Shown here: positions 24,641 through 34,709 of the stretch, in pieces
Position numbering within the stretch: position 1 is the first letter of the stretch
Layout: each line of letters begins with the position of its first letter
Source: Mucilaginibacter agri
GTDB taxonomy: Bacteria > Bacteroidota > Bacteroidia > Sphingobacteriales > Sphingobacteriaceae
Length of the DNA: 64,000 bases
Assembly: GCF_009928685.1 (NCBI RefSeq)
Contig: NZ_WWEO01000039.1
Span: forward strand, 1-64,000
Direction: 5' to 3'
Program-made: the position numbers and the translations under genes
Notes under the pieces: model-generated
Database searches by the model: none
Told to the model about the DNA's origin: nothing
The model's input: the letters and a program-made list of their open reading frames with translations, nothing else

Positions 24641-25834
24641 ATGGAAATTAAGACTAAAGCAGATAAACAAAGCGGACTTACCGACAAAGTCTTAAAACAC
24701 TTCTATTTTAACGATGAATTATCATGTGCCGAGGTAAGCGAGCACCTGAATAAAAGCATCCCTTTAGTAGCCAAAGCCATTAGCGAATTAGTTGCAGATG
24801 GTTTCGTTATTGAACAGGGGTACGCTCAATCGAGCGGTGGCCGCAGGCCCTTAAAGTACAGCATCAAACCTAACGCCATGTACATAGTGGCTGTTGCTAT
24901 GGACCAGCTTTCGGTACGTATCGGGCTGTTCGATTTGTTAAATACGCCTGCGGTAGAGGTAAAATCGTTCGAACTTAAATTGTTGAATAACGATGCTGCG
25001 CTGAAAACACTCATCGACTACATCAATAAATACATTGCCGGTTCTGGCATTGCTAAAGAGAATATTGCGGGTATCGGTATTGGTATGCCGGGCTTTATCA
25101 ATATTAAAGAAGGCATCAACTACACTTACTTAGATGCAGGCGGTAATCTTTGCGATTACATAGGCGAGGCAACCGGTTTGCCGGTTTTTATTGACAACGA
25201 CTCGAGTCTGATAGCCCTTGCCGAACAGCGCTTTGGCGCGGCCAAGGCCCAAAAGGAAGTAATGGTTATTAACCTGGGCTGGGGTATAGGTTTAGGTATG
25301 ATCATTAATGGCAAACTATTCCGCGGACACGATGGCTTTGCGGGCGAGTTGAGCCACATCCCATTATCAGAAGACGGTGCTTTATGTAATTGCGGCAAAC
25401 AAGGCTGCCTGGAAGCCGAAGCCTCTATGCTGGCCGTTGCCGAAAAAGCCATTGCCGGTATAAAAGAAGGCAAGATCTCGAGTTTAAAACACATTATAGA
25501 TAATCCCAACAAGCTGGCCGGCGACGCCATTATGGAGGCCGCCAATAACGGAGATCATTTTGCTATAGATCTGTTGGCCGAAGCTGGATATAAAATAGGG
25601 AAGGCCCTGGCTATACTAACCCACATCATGAACCCGCAAACCATTGTACTAAGCGGCCGTGGGGCAAGGGTTGGTAAAATTTTGCTGGCGCCTATACAGC
25701 AGGCCATGAACAAATATTGCATCCCGCGTTTGGTGGGCAACACCGAGCTAAAAGTATCAGACCTTGGGTTTGATGCCGAGCTGGTTGGAGCCGCCGTGCT
25801 GGTGATGGAAAACTATAATATTGAGAAAGTATAA
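24641..25834 (+). CDS. ROK family transcriptional regulator / sugar kinase-like protein
   Basis: 397 residues. A winged-helix region (residues about 8-65: LKHFYFNDELSCAEVSEHLNKSIPLVAKAISELVADGFV) precedes an actin-like ROK domain with VAVAMDQ, GIGMPG, VFIDNDSSLIAL and the zinc cluster CNCGKQGCLEAEAS. Such NagC-type proteins sense amino sugars or their phosphates. The following nagB fits this role. Its promoter places the transcription start at the ATG, so the mRNA may be leaderless; no alternative methionine lies downstream before the ROK domain. Confidence 0.9.
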   Translation: MEIKTKADKQSGLTDKVLKHFYFNDELSCAEVSEHLNKSIPLVAKAISELVADGFVIEQGYAQSSGGRRPLKYSIKPNAMYIVAVAMDQLSVRIGLFDLLNTPAVEVKSFELKLLNNDAALKTLIDYINKYIAGSGIAKENIAGIGIGMPGFINIKEGINYTYLDAGGNLCDYIGEATGLPVFIDNDSSLIALAEQRFGAAKAQKEVMVINLGWGIGLGMIINGKLFRGHDGFAGELSHIPLSEDGALCNCGKQGCLEAEASMLAVAEKAIAGIKEGKISSLKHIIDNPNKLAGDAIMEAANNGDHFAIDLLAEAGYKIGKALAILTHIMNPQTIVLSGRGARVGKILLAPIQQAMNKYCIPRLVGNTELKVSDLGFDAELVGAAVLVMENYNIEKV

Positions 25835-25836
25835 GG

Positions 25837-25858
25837 CTCCGTTTTAACGGAGTTTTTT
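25837..25858 (+). terminator. Short terminator after the ROK gene
   Basis: CTCCGT / ACGGAG with TTTA loop and a T6 run, 3 nt after the stop codon. Its small stem suggests partial read-through into nagB. Confidence 0.75.
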
Positions 25859-25906
25859 ATGCGCTGATTTTTAAAGACAGACACATCATACATTAAAGAG
25901 CGAAAT

Positions 25907-27832
25907 ATGCCACGTTTAAATCTCTTAGAGGAAACCCGGTACGAGAAACTACCGGTTACAGTGTACCCAAACCAGCAAATTGCATCGGTGCAGGTAGCCA
26001 AACGCATTGCTGATCTGATAAAGGCCAGACAAAGCAGCGGCGGAAAAGCCGTATTAGGTTTAGCAACAGGTGTTACGCCAATTAGGGTATATGCCGAACT
26101 GGTGCGTATGCACAAAGAGGAAGGTTTGAGCTTTAAAAACGTGATCACCTTTAACCTGGATGAGTACTACCCGATGCAGCCAACAGCCGCACAGAGCTAT
26201 GTTACTTTTATGAACGAAAATCTTTTCGATCACATAGACATAGATAAAAATAATGTACACATTCCAGACGGAACTTTAGGCACTACCGAAGAAGTAGCTG
26301 CTTTCTGCCTGAACTACGAAAAACAAATTACTGATCTGGGTGGCCTGGATATGCAGATCTTAGGTATCGGTCGTACCGGTCACATCGGTTTTAACGAGCC
26401 GGGTTCGGCGCCAAACTCGGGTACCCGCTTGGTAACGCTCGACGACCTGACCCGCAGCGATGCTGCCCGCGATTTCGGTGGTAAAGAAAACGTGCCGACG
26501 AAAGCTATTACAATGGGCGTTGGTACCATTTTTAAAGCGCGCGAAATTATTCTGATGGCCTGGAACCAAAAGAAAGCTTCGATCATAAAGAAAGCCGTTG
26601 AAGGTGAAATTTCTGGCGAAGTACCTGCAACCTTCCTGCAATTGTCGGAGCATGTTGAGTTTATTCTTGACGAGGGCGCTGCTTCAGAATTAACCCGCTT
26701 TGATACCCCTTGGCTGGTTAAGGATTGCATCTGGACCAACATCCTGAAAAAGAAAGCGGTTATCTGGCTGGCTACCACCGTTAAAAAACCTATTCTGAAG
26801 TTAACAGAAGATGATTATAACAACCATGGCATGGCCCAATTGGCTGTAGAACAAGGCCCGGTTTATAACATCAACATCGATATTTTTAACCAGATACAAC
26901 ATACCATTACCGGCTGGCCGGGCGGTAAGCCAAATGCCGACGACTCACAGCGTCCGGAAAGAGCTAACCCAGCACAGAAACGTTCTATCATATTCTCGCC
27001 GCACCCTGATGATGATGTGATCTCTATGGGCGGAACGTTTATTCGTTTGGTTGATCAGGGGCATGATGTGCACGTAGCTTACCAAACATCGGGCAATACT
27101 GCCGTTTGGGACGACGATGTATTGCGTTATGTAGAGTTTGCCATAGATTTTGAAGAAAGCCGTGGGGGCGATAGCTCAGAGTTGAAAAAAACTTACGATA
27201 ATATGCGCAGCTTCCTGGCATCGAAACAGCCAAACCAGATAGATACGCAGGAGATCCGCAATGTAAAAGGTTTCATCCGCAAAACGGAAGCAATTTCTGG
27301 TGCCCGCTACGCAGGTTTGCCAGATGATCATATCCATTTTATGGCTTTGCCTTTCTACGAGACAGGCAAAACCCAAAAGAATTCGGTAGGCGAAGAGGAT
27401 GTTAAATTAACCATGGAATTGCTGCAAAAAGTAAAACCTCATCAGGTATTTGCCGCCGGCGATTTCGCAGACCCACACGGTACCCACCTGGTATGTTTCA
27501 ATATTATTTTGGCGGCATTAAAACGCCTTGCAGAAACAGAAGAATGGGCTAAAGATTGCTGGTTATGGTTATATCGCGGTGCCTGGTTCGAGTTTGAAAC
27601 CCACGAAATTGAAATGGCAGTGCCACTTTCTCCGCAAGAGGTATTACGCAAACGTAACGCTATCTTCAAACACCAGTCGCAAAAAGACACCCCGGTATTT
27701 CCTGGTGATGACGCCCGCGAATTCTGGGTACGTGCCGAAGACCGCAACGCTGAAACCGCGCGCAGCTACAACGAACTTGGTTTAGCCGAGTACGCTGCAA
27801 TGGAAGCATTTGTACGCTATAAATTCTTGTAA
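25907..27832 (+). CDS. nagB: Glucosamine-6-phosphate deaminase fused to a PIG-L/LmbE deacetylase domain
   Basis: 641 residues. The N-terminal ~270 residues are NagB: GKAVLGLATGVTP, FNLDEYYPM, and ILGIGRTGHIGFNEPGS, which convert glucosamine-6-phosphate to fructose-6-phosphate and ammonia. The C-terminal part (about 360-600) is a PIG-L-type zinc deacetylase with FSPHPDDDVISMGG and DFADPHGTH. The two could act in sequence, N-deacetylation then deamination, which is inferred. This fused form is known in Bacteroidota. It is preceded by the ROK regulator and followed by a NagX-like acyltransferase. Confidence 0.94.
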   Translation: MPRLNLLEETRYEKLPVTVYPNQQIASVQVAKRIADLIKARQSSGGKAVLGLATGVTPIRVYAELVRMHKEEGLSFKNVITFNLDEYYPMQPTAAQSYVTFMNENLFDHIDIDKNNVHIPDGTLGTTEEVAAFCLNYEKQITDLGGLDMQILGIGRTGHIGFNEPGSAPNSGTRLVTLDDLTRSDAARDFGGKENVPTKAITMGVGTIFKAREIILMAWNQKKASIIKKAVEGEISGEVPATFLQLSEHVEFILDEGAASELTRFDTPWLVKDCIWTNILKKKAVIWLATTVKKPILKLTEDDYNNHGMAQLAVEQGPVYNINIDIFNQIQHTITGWPGGKPNADDSQRPERANPAQKRSIIFSPHPDDDVISMGGTFIRLVDQGHDVHVAYQTSGNTAVWDDDVLRYVEFAIDFEESRGGDSSELKKTYDNMRSFLASKQPNQIDTQEIRNVKGFIRKTEAISGARYAGLPDDHIHFMALPFYETGKTQKNSVGEEDVKLTMELLQKVKPHQVFAAGDFADPHGTHLVCFNIILAALKRLAETEEWAKDCWLWLYRGAWFEFETHEIEMAVPLSPQEVLRKRNAIFKHQSQKDTPVFPGDDAREFWVRAEDRNAETARSYNELGLAEYAAMEAFVRYKFL

Positions 27833-27898
27833 GGAAGGTGAAACGTTTGACGTAGTACGTTATATGTTTTCACTCAAAGATCTCTCACTCGGACCTGG

Positions 27899-27926
27899 TC
27901 AGGTTTGGATACATGTCCGAACCTGG
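27899..27926. other. Hairpin between nagB and the acyltransferase gene
   Basis: CAGGTTTGGA (27900-27909) pairs with TCCGAACCTG (27916-27925), one G-U pair, 6-nt loop. No T-run follows, so it may be an mRNA processing or stability element rather than a terminator. Confidence 0.4.
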
Positions 27927-27944
27927 CCTCGCGCCGAATATATT

Positions 27945-27980
27945 AAAGGCTTCTTGTTATTATTTCAGGAAGCCTTTTTG
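27945..27980 (+). terminator. Terminator downstream of nagB
   Basis: AAAGGCTTC / GAAGCCTTT with a 15-nt loop and T-run. Confidence 0.75.
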
Positions 27981-28043
27981 TATTGATAGCCAAAAGTTAT
28001 AAATTACAGTCCTTTATAAACTGATTATACCCAACCTCTAACA

Positions 28044-29177
28044 ATGACAGAGATATCCCCTCCTGCAAAAGCACCACGTTTGCTTTCGCTTGATATTTTT
28101 CGCGGCTTTACGGTGGCCTGCATGATTTTGGTGAACAACCCGGGCAGCGACCCTGTTTATGCACCACTAGAACACTCCGTTTGGAACGGCTGCACACCTA
28201 CAGATCTAATTTTTCCATCGTTCTTATTTATGGTGGGTGTGTCTATTGTGTATGCCATGCAGAATAAAAGAGCAGACACGGAAAACCATACCAAAATGCT
28301 TTTGCATGCTTTCCGCCGTATGGTTACGCTTATCCTTATTAGCTGGGGTATAGGTTTTTTCTATCACCACAGCCTCGATCATTTGCGTTTCCCGGGCGTG
28401 TTGCAGCGTATTGCAGTAGTGTACTTTATAGCAACGGTGCTTTATCTTAAAACCAGTCAGAAAGCACTCGATTGGATTTTCGGTATCGCCCTGGTTGGGT
28501 ACTATATCATCATGACTTTTATCCCCGTGCCGGATGGCCACCCTGCCAATCTCGACCCTGAAACCAATATGGGGGCTTGGTTAGATCGTTTGGTGTTTAC
28601 CACCAATCACCTTTGGCGTTCATCAAAAACATGGGACCCTGAAGGCTTATTAGGCACCTTACCAGCCATCGGCACAGCATTGTTTGGTATGCGTGTAGGT
28701 ACATGGATAAAACGTGCCGACCGCGATAGCAACACCAAAGCAGCATGGCTGTTTGCCTATGGCATTTTGGCAATTGTAGTAGGTATGTTATGGGATTTAT
28801 TTTTCCCAATTAACAAGGCCTTGTGGACCAGTTCATTTGTTTTGTATGCAGGTGGTATCTCTACCTTGGCTTTAACCTTATTTTACTGGTTTATTGATGT
28901 ACAGGGGCATAGGAAATTGTTTTGGCCGTTTCTGGTATTCGGTACAAACGCTATAAGCGCTTATATTTTGGCGGACATTGTACCAGGCCTGATCAACTTT
29001 ATTAAGATTAATCACAATGGTAAAGAAATGGGCGGAATGGGATATTTTTATAACACCGTATTGGCGCCAAATTTTGTGCAGCGAAATGCCTCCGTTCTCG
29101 ATGCCTTTGCGTTGGTTCTGCTTATATGGATACTAATGTACCCGCTCTACAAAAAGAAGATCATTATTAAAGTTTAA
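28044..29177 (+). CDS. NagX-like membrane acyltransferase (HGSNAT/DUF5009 family)
   Basis: 377 residues with about ten membrane spans. The N-terminal block [23 protein letters not shown] and the following [22 protein letters not shown] are hallmarks of the heparan-alpha-glucosaminide acetyltransferase-like family. The human relative acetylates terminal glucosamine across the lysosomal membrane; bacterial NagX proteins sit in amino-sugar operons. Its position after nagB and the ROK regulator agrees. The exact acceptor is not known. Confidence 0.88.
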   Translation: MTEISPPAKAPRLLSLDIFRGFTVACMILVNNPGSDPVYAPLEHSVWNGCTPTDLIFPSFLFMVGVSIVYAMQNKRADTENHTKMLLHAFRRMVTLILISWGIGFFYHHSLDHLRFPGVLQRIAVVYFIATVLYLKTSQKALDWIFGIALVGYYIIMTFIPVPDGHPANLDPETNMGAWLDRLVFTTNHLWRSSKTWDPEGLLGTLPAIGTALFGMRVGTWIKRADRDSNTKAAWLFAYGILAIVVGMLWDLFFPINKALWTSSFVLYAGGISTLALTLFYWFIDVQGHRKLFWPFLVFGTNAISAYILADIVPGLINFIKINHNGKEMGGMGYFYNTVLAPNFVQRNASVLDAFALVLLIWILMYPLYKKKIIIKV

Positions 29178-29192
29178 GTATTGACTTTCTGT

Positions 29193-29240
29193 ATAACAAA
29201 ACGGCGCCTGTGAATTGGTTCACAGGCGCCGTTTTGTTAT
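29193..29240. terminator. Very strong bidirectional terminator
   Basis: Perfect 22-bp arms (29193-29214 and 29219-29240) with a TTGG loop; core GGCGCCTGTGAA. It serves the convergent NagX-like gene and the cytochrome-like gene. Confidence 0.95.
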
Positions 29241-29246
29241 AAAATA

Positions 29247-30752
29247 TTATTTCTTTTTGGCGCTCCTGGCCTTACTGCTCACATCGTCTATTACATTATC
29301 GCGTAACGACCAGGCAAAGTCGAGCAATACTTTATTCTTAAAATAATTGCTCTTCATGTCAACGTACTGGTCTGTTGCGTAAATGTCCAATACTGTCGGC
29401 TGACCCTGGATTTGTGCAATTACAGTATCCTGAGGCGAAGCCAGGGCATGGCAACTCATGCAATTAGTTTGTATACCATATTTAAAGTTAGGTTTCCAGG
29501 CGTTAGGATAATCTATAAAAGTTTGTGGGTTAAACCCAGCCTCCAGGTATGGGTTATAGCCAATTACAGGTGTTGCATTTTTGGCACTTCCGCCAGATAC
29601 CGGCTGGTTAGGCATTACCTCGGTATAGGCAACAGAAAGTGCATAATGTGCCGCCGCACCTTTAAGCTGTGCAGGCCTTGCATTTACCGCGTATTGGTTG
29701 CTCGGTAATTTAGGATCTGCCGGGTTAGGTGCCCAGTAAAATGTTTGCCATGTCCAATTGCTTATTTCTTTAGTTGTAACATGCATGGCAACTAACAATG
29801 CGATGTCTCCGGCTGCAAAACTAGTACCTCCCTGTTGCTGATTAATATAGTTAGCTGTAGCAGCATCAATTTTATAATTAATAAAATCGCTGACGTTACA
29901 GGTTGCCGAATCTATTTGTGCTTTAGTAGGCAATATACCTCTGCATGGTTTAGGAATTTTTCCCTTGGGCTGGCTGTTGGTTACATCGGCATAAACATAG
30001 CTGTTCCAAACGTTGCTTCCGAAAGTATGCGGAATTAGCGGTTCGCCAGGCCACGCAGGTATGCGTATAAGAGAATCGCTTTGTTTGCCAATATAGTACA
30101 CAGGTTTAATGTTAATGGCACTATCCGGAAATGCCGGGATGGCACCAATGCTGCCCGTTTTTAAAAAAACATTTTGTACAGATTGCTTTAAAAGCCCGTT
30201 ATTGACGACATGTGCTGCAGACGGCGGGTTATATGACACGCCGACAAAAAATGCTGCGGTATCATCGGCGCCTGTAGTAAATTTTCCACTCAGTCCTTTT
30301 TGCAGTAATTTGTTTTTTAATGATGTACGCGCAAACTGATCGGGCAGCGAAAGCAATGTACGTGCTCTTTTTACCTGGTTTTCTTTGGTTAGCATTTTAG
30401 TCGAAGACGAGGAGCTAAGATTAACAAGCTCGTTGATGCCTTGCCATGTTTGGTATACCAGGATACTGTCTCCCTGAAAAACCTGTCCCGATTGCGCTGT
30501 TAAGCCAGCCCAGATACCCCATGCATGTGCATATACACCCGGCGTATTAGGTGTGTTTAACCAACTGAAAATAGCAGTTGAATCTTGCGGGAAAGTAAAC
30601 CCTGGCACTACAGACGGAAGGTTTACCGGTGTTATTACCGTAGTGTTTTTTAGTGTTGTGGTTTCGCCAGGTTTTTTATTGTTGCACATAACAGCAACGG
30701 CAACAAATACGAGCAATAGCCCGACAACAAACAGATGTCTGAATTTTTTCAT
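29247..30752 (-). CDS. Predicted cytochrome-c-like exported protein
   Basis: 501 residues. The N-terminus is a hydrophobic signal with a Cys after VAVAVM; the Met at -1 makes lipidation uncertain. One heme-c motif CMSCH lies near residue 433 in NCMSCHALASPQD. The bulk of the protein (mentions of TWQTFYWAPNP and YNPYLEAGFNP blocks) has no domain I can name. A redox function in the periplasm is likely from the heme motif. No cytochrome-maturation or oxidase genes are nearby. Confidence 0.75.
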   Translation of the reverse strand: MKKFRHLFVVGLLLVFVAVAVMCNNKKPGETTTLKNTTVITPVNLPSVVPGFTFPQDSTAIFSWLNTPNTPGVYAHAWGIWAGLTAQSGQVFQGDSILVYQTWQGINELVNLSSSSSTKMLTKENQVKRARTLLSLPDQFARTSLKNKLLQKGLSGKFTTGADDTAAFFVGVSYNPPSAAHVVNNGLLKQSVQNVFLKTGSIGAIPAFPDSAINIKPVYYIGKQSDSLIRIPAWPGEPLIPHTFGSNVWNSYVYADVTNSQPKGKIPKPCRGILPTKAQIDSATCNVSDFINYKIDAATANYINQQQGGTSFAAGDIALLVAMHVTTKEISNWTWQTFYWAPNPADPKLPSNQYAVNARPAQLKGAAAHYALSVAYTEVMPNQPVSGGSAKNATPVIGYNPYLEAGFNPQTFIDYPNAWKPNFKYGIQTNCMSCHALASPQDTVIAQIQGQPTVLDIYATDQYVDMKSNYFKNKVLLDFAWSLRDNVIDDVSSKARSAKKK

Positions 30753-30990
30753 AATTGTGATAAGTAAGGTTGTTTAAAAATATATAAACAGAAAAGCGCA
30801 TAAACGGGAGTGCGATGGAATCTAATAACAACGCCGGTTATTTTCCTTTCTGTTCTTTTATTAAAATTTGTAAATAATAAAATAGAAAGCAAATTATATA
30901 TAAATAATATTTAGGATTAGGCGGTTTGTAGTTTCTACTTTCTATGAAATAAATTTAATGGCTAAACCTGCGTTCCTGTCGATTTAATTA

Positions 30991-30998
30991 TAAATTTG
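30991..30998 (+). promoter_or_regulatory. -7 promoter box for the M16 peptidase gene
   Basis: TAAATTTG, exact TAnnTTTG match. The start of transcription would lie near 31005, downstream of the first in-frame start (30996), which supports translation from the ATG at 31038. Confidence 0.6.
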
Positions 30999-31037
30999 AT
31001 TTTAGATGTTCTTCTCTTATTAAAAAGCCAAAACTTT

Positions 31038-33920
31038 ATGCATATCAATAAAGCGTACCTAAGCGCCGCTATAGCATTGTTTGTAGCAGCAAATACTTCT
31101 TTTGCGCAGGTTAAAAAAAAGCCGGTGGTATCTCCGCGCGAAAACCCTGCAGCAGTAACTCAACAAATTAAGGGCGATGTAATCCCGGTAGATCAGGCTG
31201 TGATAATCGGCAAGCTGCCTAACGGCCTTACCTATTATATCCGCAAAAACGTAGAGCCTAAAAACCGTGCAGAACTTTACCTGGTAAACAAGGTTGGCTC
31301 GGTATTGGAGAATGACCCGCAACAAGGTCTTGCTCACTTTACCGAGCACATGGCTTTTAACGGTACGCGCGATTTCCCGAAGAATGAGTTGGTTGATTAC
31401 CTCCAAAAATCGGGTGTTAAATTTGGTGCAGATCTGAATGCTTATACCTCATTTGATGAGACTGTATATCAATTACCATTACCTACCGATAGCACCAAAA
31501 TTTTCGAAAAAGGTTTCTCTATCCTGGCCAACTGGGCTGGTTATGTAAGTTTTGATACAGATCAGATCAATAGCGAGCGTGGCGTGGTTTTAGAAGAAGA
31601 ACGCCTGCGCGGTAAAAATGCCCAGCAGCGTTTGCAACAACAGTGGTTGCCCATTGTATTAAATAATTCGCGCTATTCGCAACGGCTGCCTATTGGTAAG
31701 GTTGACATCCTGAAGAATTTTAAGCCCGAAACCATTAAGAGTTTTTACCACGATTGGTACCGCCCCGATTTACAGGCGGTAGTTGTTGTAGGTGACTTCG
31801 ACCCGAAACGGGTGGAACAACTGATAAAGGATAACTTTTCGGATTTAAAAAACCCTTCGAACGAGCGGGTGCGTACCAAGTATACGGTACCGTTTGAAGC
31901 GGGAACTAAGGTAAAGATCGCAATCGATAAGGAGTTCCCTTACACTCTTGCTCAGATTTATATTAAACATCCGGAAGATAAAGACAAAACCACAACCGGC
32001 TACATGCGCGGTATTCGCGTTTCGATATTTAACCAAATGCTAAATAACCGCTTGTCGGAGCTAACCCAAAAGGCCGATCCGCCTTTTCTGTTCGGCCAGG
32101 TTAGTTACGGCGGCTTCTTAGGTAACCAGGATGCGCTTACCGAAATTGCGGTTGCAAAATCGGCAGATCAGTTAAAACTGGCGATTGATGCAGTGCTGAC
32201 CGAAACAGAACGCGCCCGTAAATTCGGTTTTACCGAAAGCGAGTTTACCCGTGCTAAAGAAGCTACCATGGTGGGTATGGAAAACGCCTGGAAGGAACGC
32301 GACAAAACTAAGTCTGTGTCTTTTGTGGGCGAATATCAGCGTAACTTCTTAGATCAGGAACCAATTCCGGGTATTGATTGGGAGTACAACTTCTACAAAA
32401 ATAACATCGATAAAATTAAGCTGAGCGAGATTAACGCGCTGGCGGGCAAATTTATCAGTGATCAAAATCGCGATATTATTGTAATGGCACCCGAAAAGGA
32501 AAAAGCCAAACTGCCAACCGAAGCAACTGTGTTAAGCTGGGTTAATACCGGCGGCAAAGGGGTTACAGCTTACGTTGATAATGTAAGTAATAAGCCATTA
32601 ATGGCTGCACCTCCAACTGCAGGTAAAGTTACCGCCGAGCAAAAGGACGCTGTTGTTGGTACCACCACGCTTACCCTTTCAAACGGAGTAAAAGTGATCT
32701 TGAAGCCAACCGATTTTAAAAACGACGAGATCCTGATTAGAGGTTATGCCATGGGTGGTACATCGTTAGCTCCTGATGCCGATTTTATTTCGGCTAACAT
32801 GGCCGATAATATTGTTGGCAGCAGCGGTATTGCCGATTTTAACCAAATTCAACTGGGGAAAATGCTGGCCGGTAAAAATGTAAGTGTATCGCCTTACATC
32901 AATGAAACCACGCAGGGTATTTCGGGCAGTACAACGCCTAAAGATTTTGAAACAGCCTTGCAGCTGATCCACCTTTACTTTACCCAACCGCGTAAAGATG
33001 CAGATATCTGGTCGTCAACAATAACACAAACCAAATCTGTGCTGGCTAACCGCAGCCTGGATCCGCAGAGTGTATTTGCCGATACAGTAGCCTATACTAT
33101 CAGCAAAGGTAATTTCCGCCGGTTAACACCAACTCCTGCGCAATTGGATAAAGCTAGTTTGGATAAAGCCTACAGTTTCTACAAAAGCCGTTTTGCCGAC
33201 GCTAGTGGTTTCACCTTTACGCTGGTAGGTAATTTCGATGTGGAGCAAATTAAGCCTTTGCTCGAGCAATACTTAGGGGGCCTGCCTGCAACAAACAGCC
33301 ACGAAACGTTCAAAGATCTGGGCATCCGTGCGCCGGAAGGTTTGGTTACTAAAACTGTGCATAAAGGCATCGGCGATAAAAGCGTTGTGCAATTATTGTT
33401 TACCGGTAACTACGATTACAACGAAAGCAACAATCTGCAAATGGATGCACTGGAAGAGGTGCTAAACATTAAGTTGATTGAGCGCCTGCGCGAAAAAGAG
33501 AGCGGTGTTTACTCGCCGCGTGTAAGCGCAGCTTATAGCAAAATCCCGGTTGGCCGCTATAACTTCACAGTGAGTTTTAGCTGTGCCCCTGCAAATGTGG
33601 ATAAGCTGATTGCGGCTACCATGGATGAGATTAACAAAGTAAAACAGAATGGTGCCGAAGCGGTAGACGTACAGAAATTTGCTGCCGAGGAAAAACGTTC
33701 GACAGAGGTTCAGTTGAAGGAAAACAATTTCTGGGCATCATACCTGAGCAACACCTCAGAAACAGGAAGCAACCCCGACCTGATTGTTGACCACATCAAA
33801 AACCTCGATCAGGTAACCCCGCAAACCGTTAAAGATGCGGCTAACAAATACCTGAGCGGTACCAATTTGATTAAACTGATTCTGTATCCTGAAAAAAATA
33901 GCCAAGCGGCAACTAAATAG
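31038..33920 (+). CDS. Secreted M16 family zinc metallopeptidase (pitrilysin-like)
   Basis: 960 residues. Signal peptide to SFAQ. The inverted zinc motif HFTEH spans residues 100-104 in GLAHFTEHMAFNGT; the third ligand Glu lies in the following EEERLR region. Two M16 halves are present: the N-terminal half is active by motif, and the C-terminal half, starting near TLTLSNGVKVILKPT, lacks HxxEH and probably only shapes the chamber, as in the family. It probably degrades peptides in the periplasm. Single gene with its own promoter and terminator. Confidence 0.93.
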   Translation: MHINKAYLSAAIALFVAANTSFAQVKKKPVVSPRENPAAVTQQIKGDVIPVDQAVIIGKLPNGLTYYIRKNVEPKNRAELYLVNKVGSVLENDPQQGLAHFTEHMAFNGTRDFPKNELVDYLQKSGVKFGADLNAYTSFDETVYQLPLPTDSTKIFEKGFSILANWAGYVSFDTDQINSERGVVLEEERLRGKNAQQRLQQQWLPIVLNNSRYSQRLPIGKVDILKNFKPETIKSFYHDWYRPDLQAVVVVGDFDPKRVEQLIKDNFSDLKNPSNERVRTKYTVPFEAGTKVKIAIDKEFPYTLAQIYIKHPEDKDKTTTGYMRGIRVSIFNQMLNNRLSELTQKADPPFLFGQVSYGGFLGNQDALTEIAVAKSADQLKLAIDAVLTETERARKFGFTESEFTRAKEATMVGMENAWKERDKTKSVSFVGEYQRNFLDQEPIPGIDWEYNFYKNNIDKIKLSEINALAGKFISDQNRDIIVMAPEKEKAKLPTEATVLSWVNTGGKGVTAYVDNVSNKPLMAAPPTAGKVTAEQKDAVVGTTTLTLSNGVKVILKPTDFKNDEILIRGYAMGGTSLAPDADFISANMADNIVGSSGIADFNQIQLGKMLAGKNVSVSPYINETTQGISGSTTPKDFETALQLIHLYFTQPRKDADIWSSTITQTKSVLANRSLDPQSVFADTVAYTISKGNFRRLTPTPAQLDKASLDKAYSFYKSRFADASGFTFTLVGNFDVEQIKPLLEQYLGGLPATNSHETFKDLGIRAPEGLVTKTVHKGIGDKSVVQLLFTGNYDYNESNNLQMDALEEVLNIKLIERLREKESGVYSPRVSAAYSKIPVGRYNFTVSFSCAPANVDKLIAATMDEINKVKQNGAEAVDVQKFAAEEKRSTEVQLKENNFWASYLSNTSETGSNPDLIVDHIKNLDQVTPQTVKDAANKYLSGTNLIKLILYPEKNSQAATK

Positions 33921-33935
33921 TTTTTGATTGAAAAG

Positions 33936-33969
33936 ACAAAAAGAGCCCTTATCTGAGGGCTCTTTTTGT
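33936..33969. terminator. Bidirectional terminator
   Basis: ACAAAAAGAGCCCT / AGGGCTCTTTTTGT with a 6-nt loop, 16 nt after the M16 stop; the convergent lipoprotein gene at 34041 could also use it. Confidence 0.9.
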
Positions 33970-34040
33970 TAATAAGGTTATCGCCAGCTTTCAGCTCGCG
34001 GGCAATCTGTTGTAAGGTTTTACCTTACGGCAGATCTATA

Positions 34041-34664
34041 TTATTTCTTCAAGGTATTCATCTGCATATCCGGGTGAAATGATAGCGTCCCGCTCGATTT
34101 ATCTTTCTCCGCATGCACTAAAATCGCCTTGCATTTACCATAACTGTCAATCTCAAATGCAATACCCTCTTTTTGGTCGTCATATATTTTCAGGCTATCG
34201 GTACCCTTGTTATATACTCCAACCGGTTCTACATGGAAATGCCTCCCTATATCTCTTAGCGTAAGCCCTGTATGGATATTCTGTGTTGTTTTATAGGCAG
34301 GAGAGGTAATGCGGATAATTTTAACCCGGCCTGTATTTTCGTCTTTGCCCCCCATATTGCGGTGCGAATAGATATCGGTTTGATAAGGTACACTATCCTG
34401 TTTCGAAACCCAGGTTGCCATAGCAGCGCCCATAGCAGCGTCGCCGCTATCGGGTTTGCCGAGGCGTACATTTACCGAATCCATTGGCTCGTTGATATGT
34501 GTAAGGCCAATACTTTTCCCGGGCACAATAAGTTGTGATGTAGGAATTGGTGCGGTAGCTGTAGTATCTTTAGGGCGGGTGTTGGGATGTAAGTTAGTTA
34601 CCGGCTTATGTTTACAAGCTAGAACCAAACCCAGCAACGGGATTATAAAATATCTCTTATCCAT
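34041..34664 (-). CDS. Predicted lipoprotein of unknown function
   Basis: 207 residues. The N-terminus RYFIIPLLGLVLAC is a lipoprotein signal with a lipobox LVLAC. A Pro/Thr-rich linker follows (residues about 24-45), then a domain with a LTLRDIGRHFHVEPVG block and a KIYDDQKEGIAFEI strand pair. The last part resembles small beta-sheet domains that recur in Bacteroidota lipoproteins. No known family is recognised. It is divergent from the helicase gene, with 45 bp between. Confidence 0.75.
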   Translation of the reverse strand: MDKRYFIIPLLGLVLACKHKPVTNLHPNTRPKDTTATAPIPTSQLIVPGKSIGLTHINEPMDSVNVRLGKPDSGDAAMGAAMATWVSKQDSVPYQTDIYSHRNMGGKDENTGRVKIIRITSPAYKTTQNIHTGLTLRDIGRHFHVEPVGVYNKGTDSLKIYDDQKEGIAFEIDSYGKCKAILVHAEKDKSSGTLSFHPDMQMNTLKK

Positions 34665-34709
34665 ATTTAATATTAAACAACTATTGTACCGTTAATGTAT
34701 TAGTATTGA

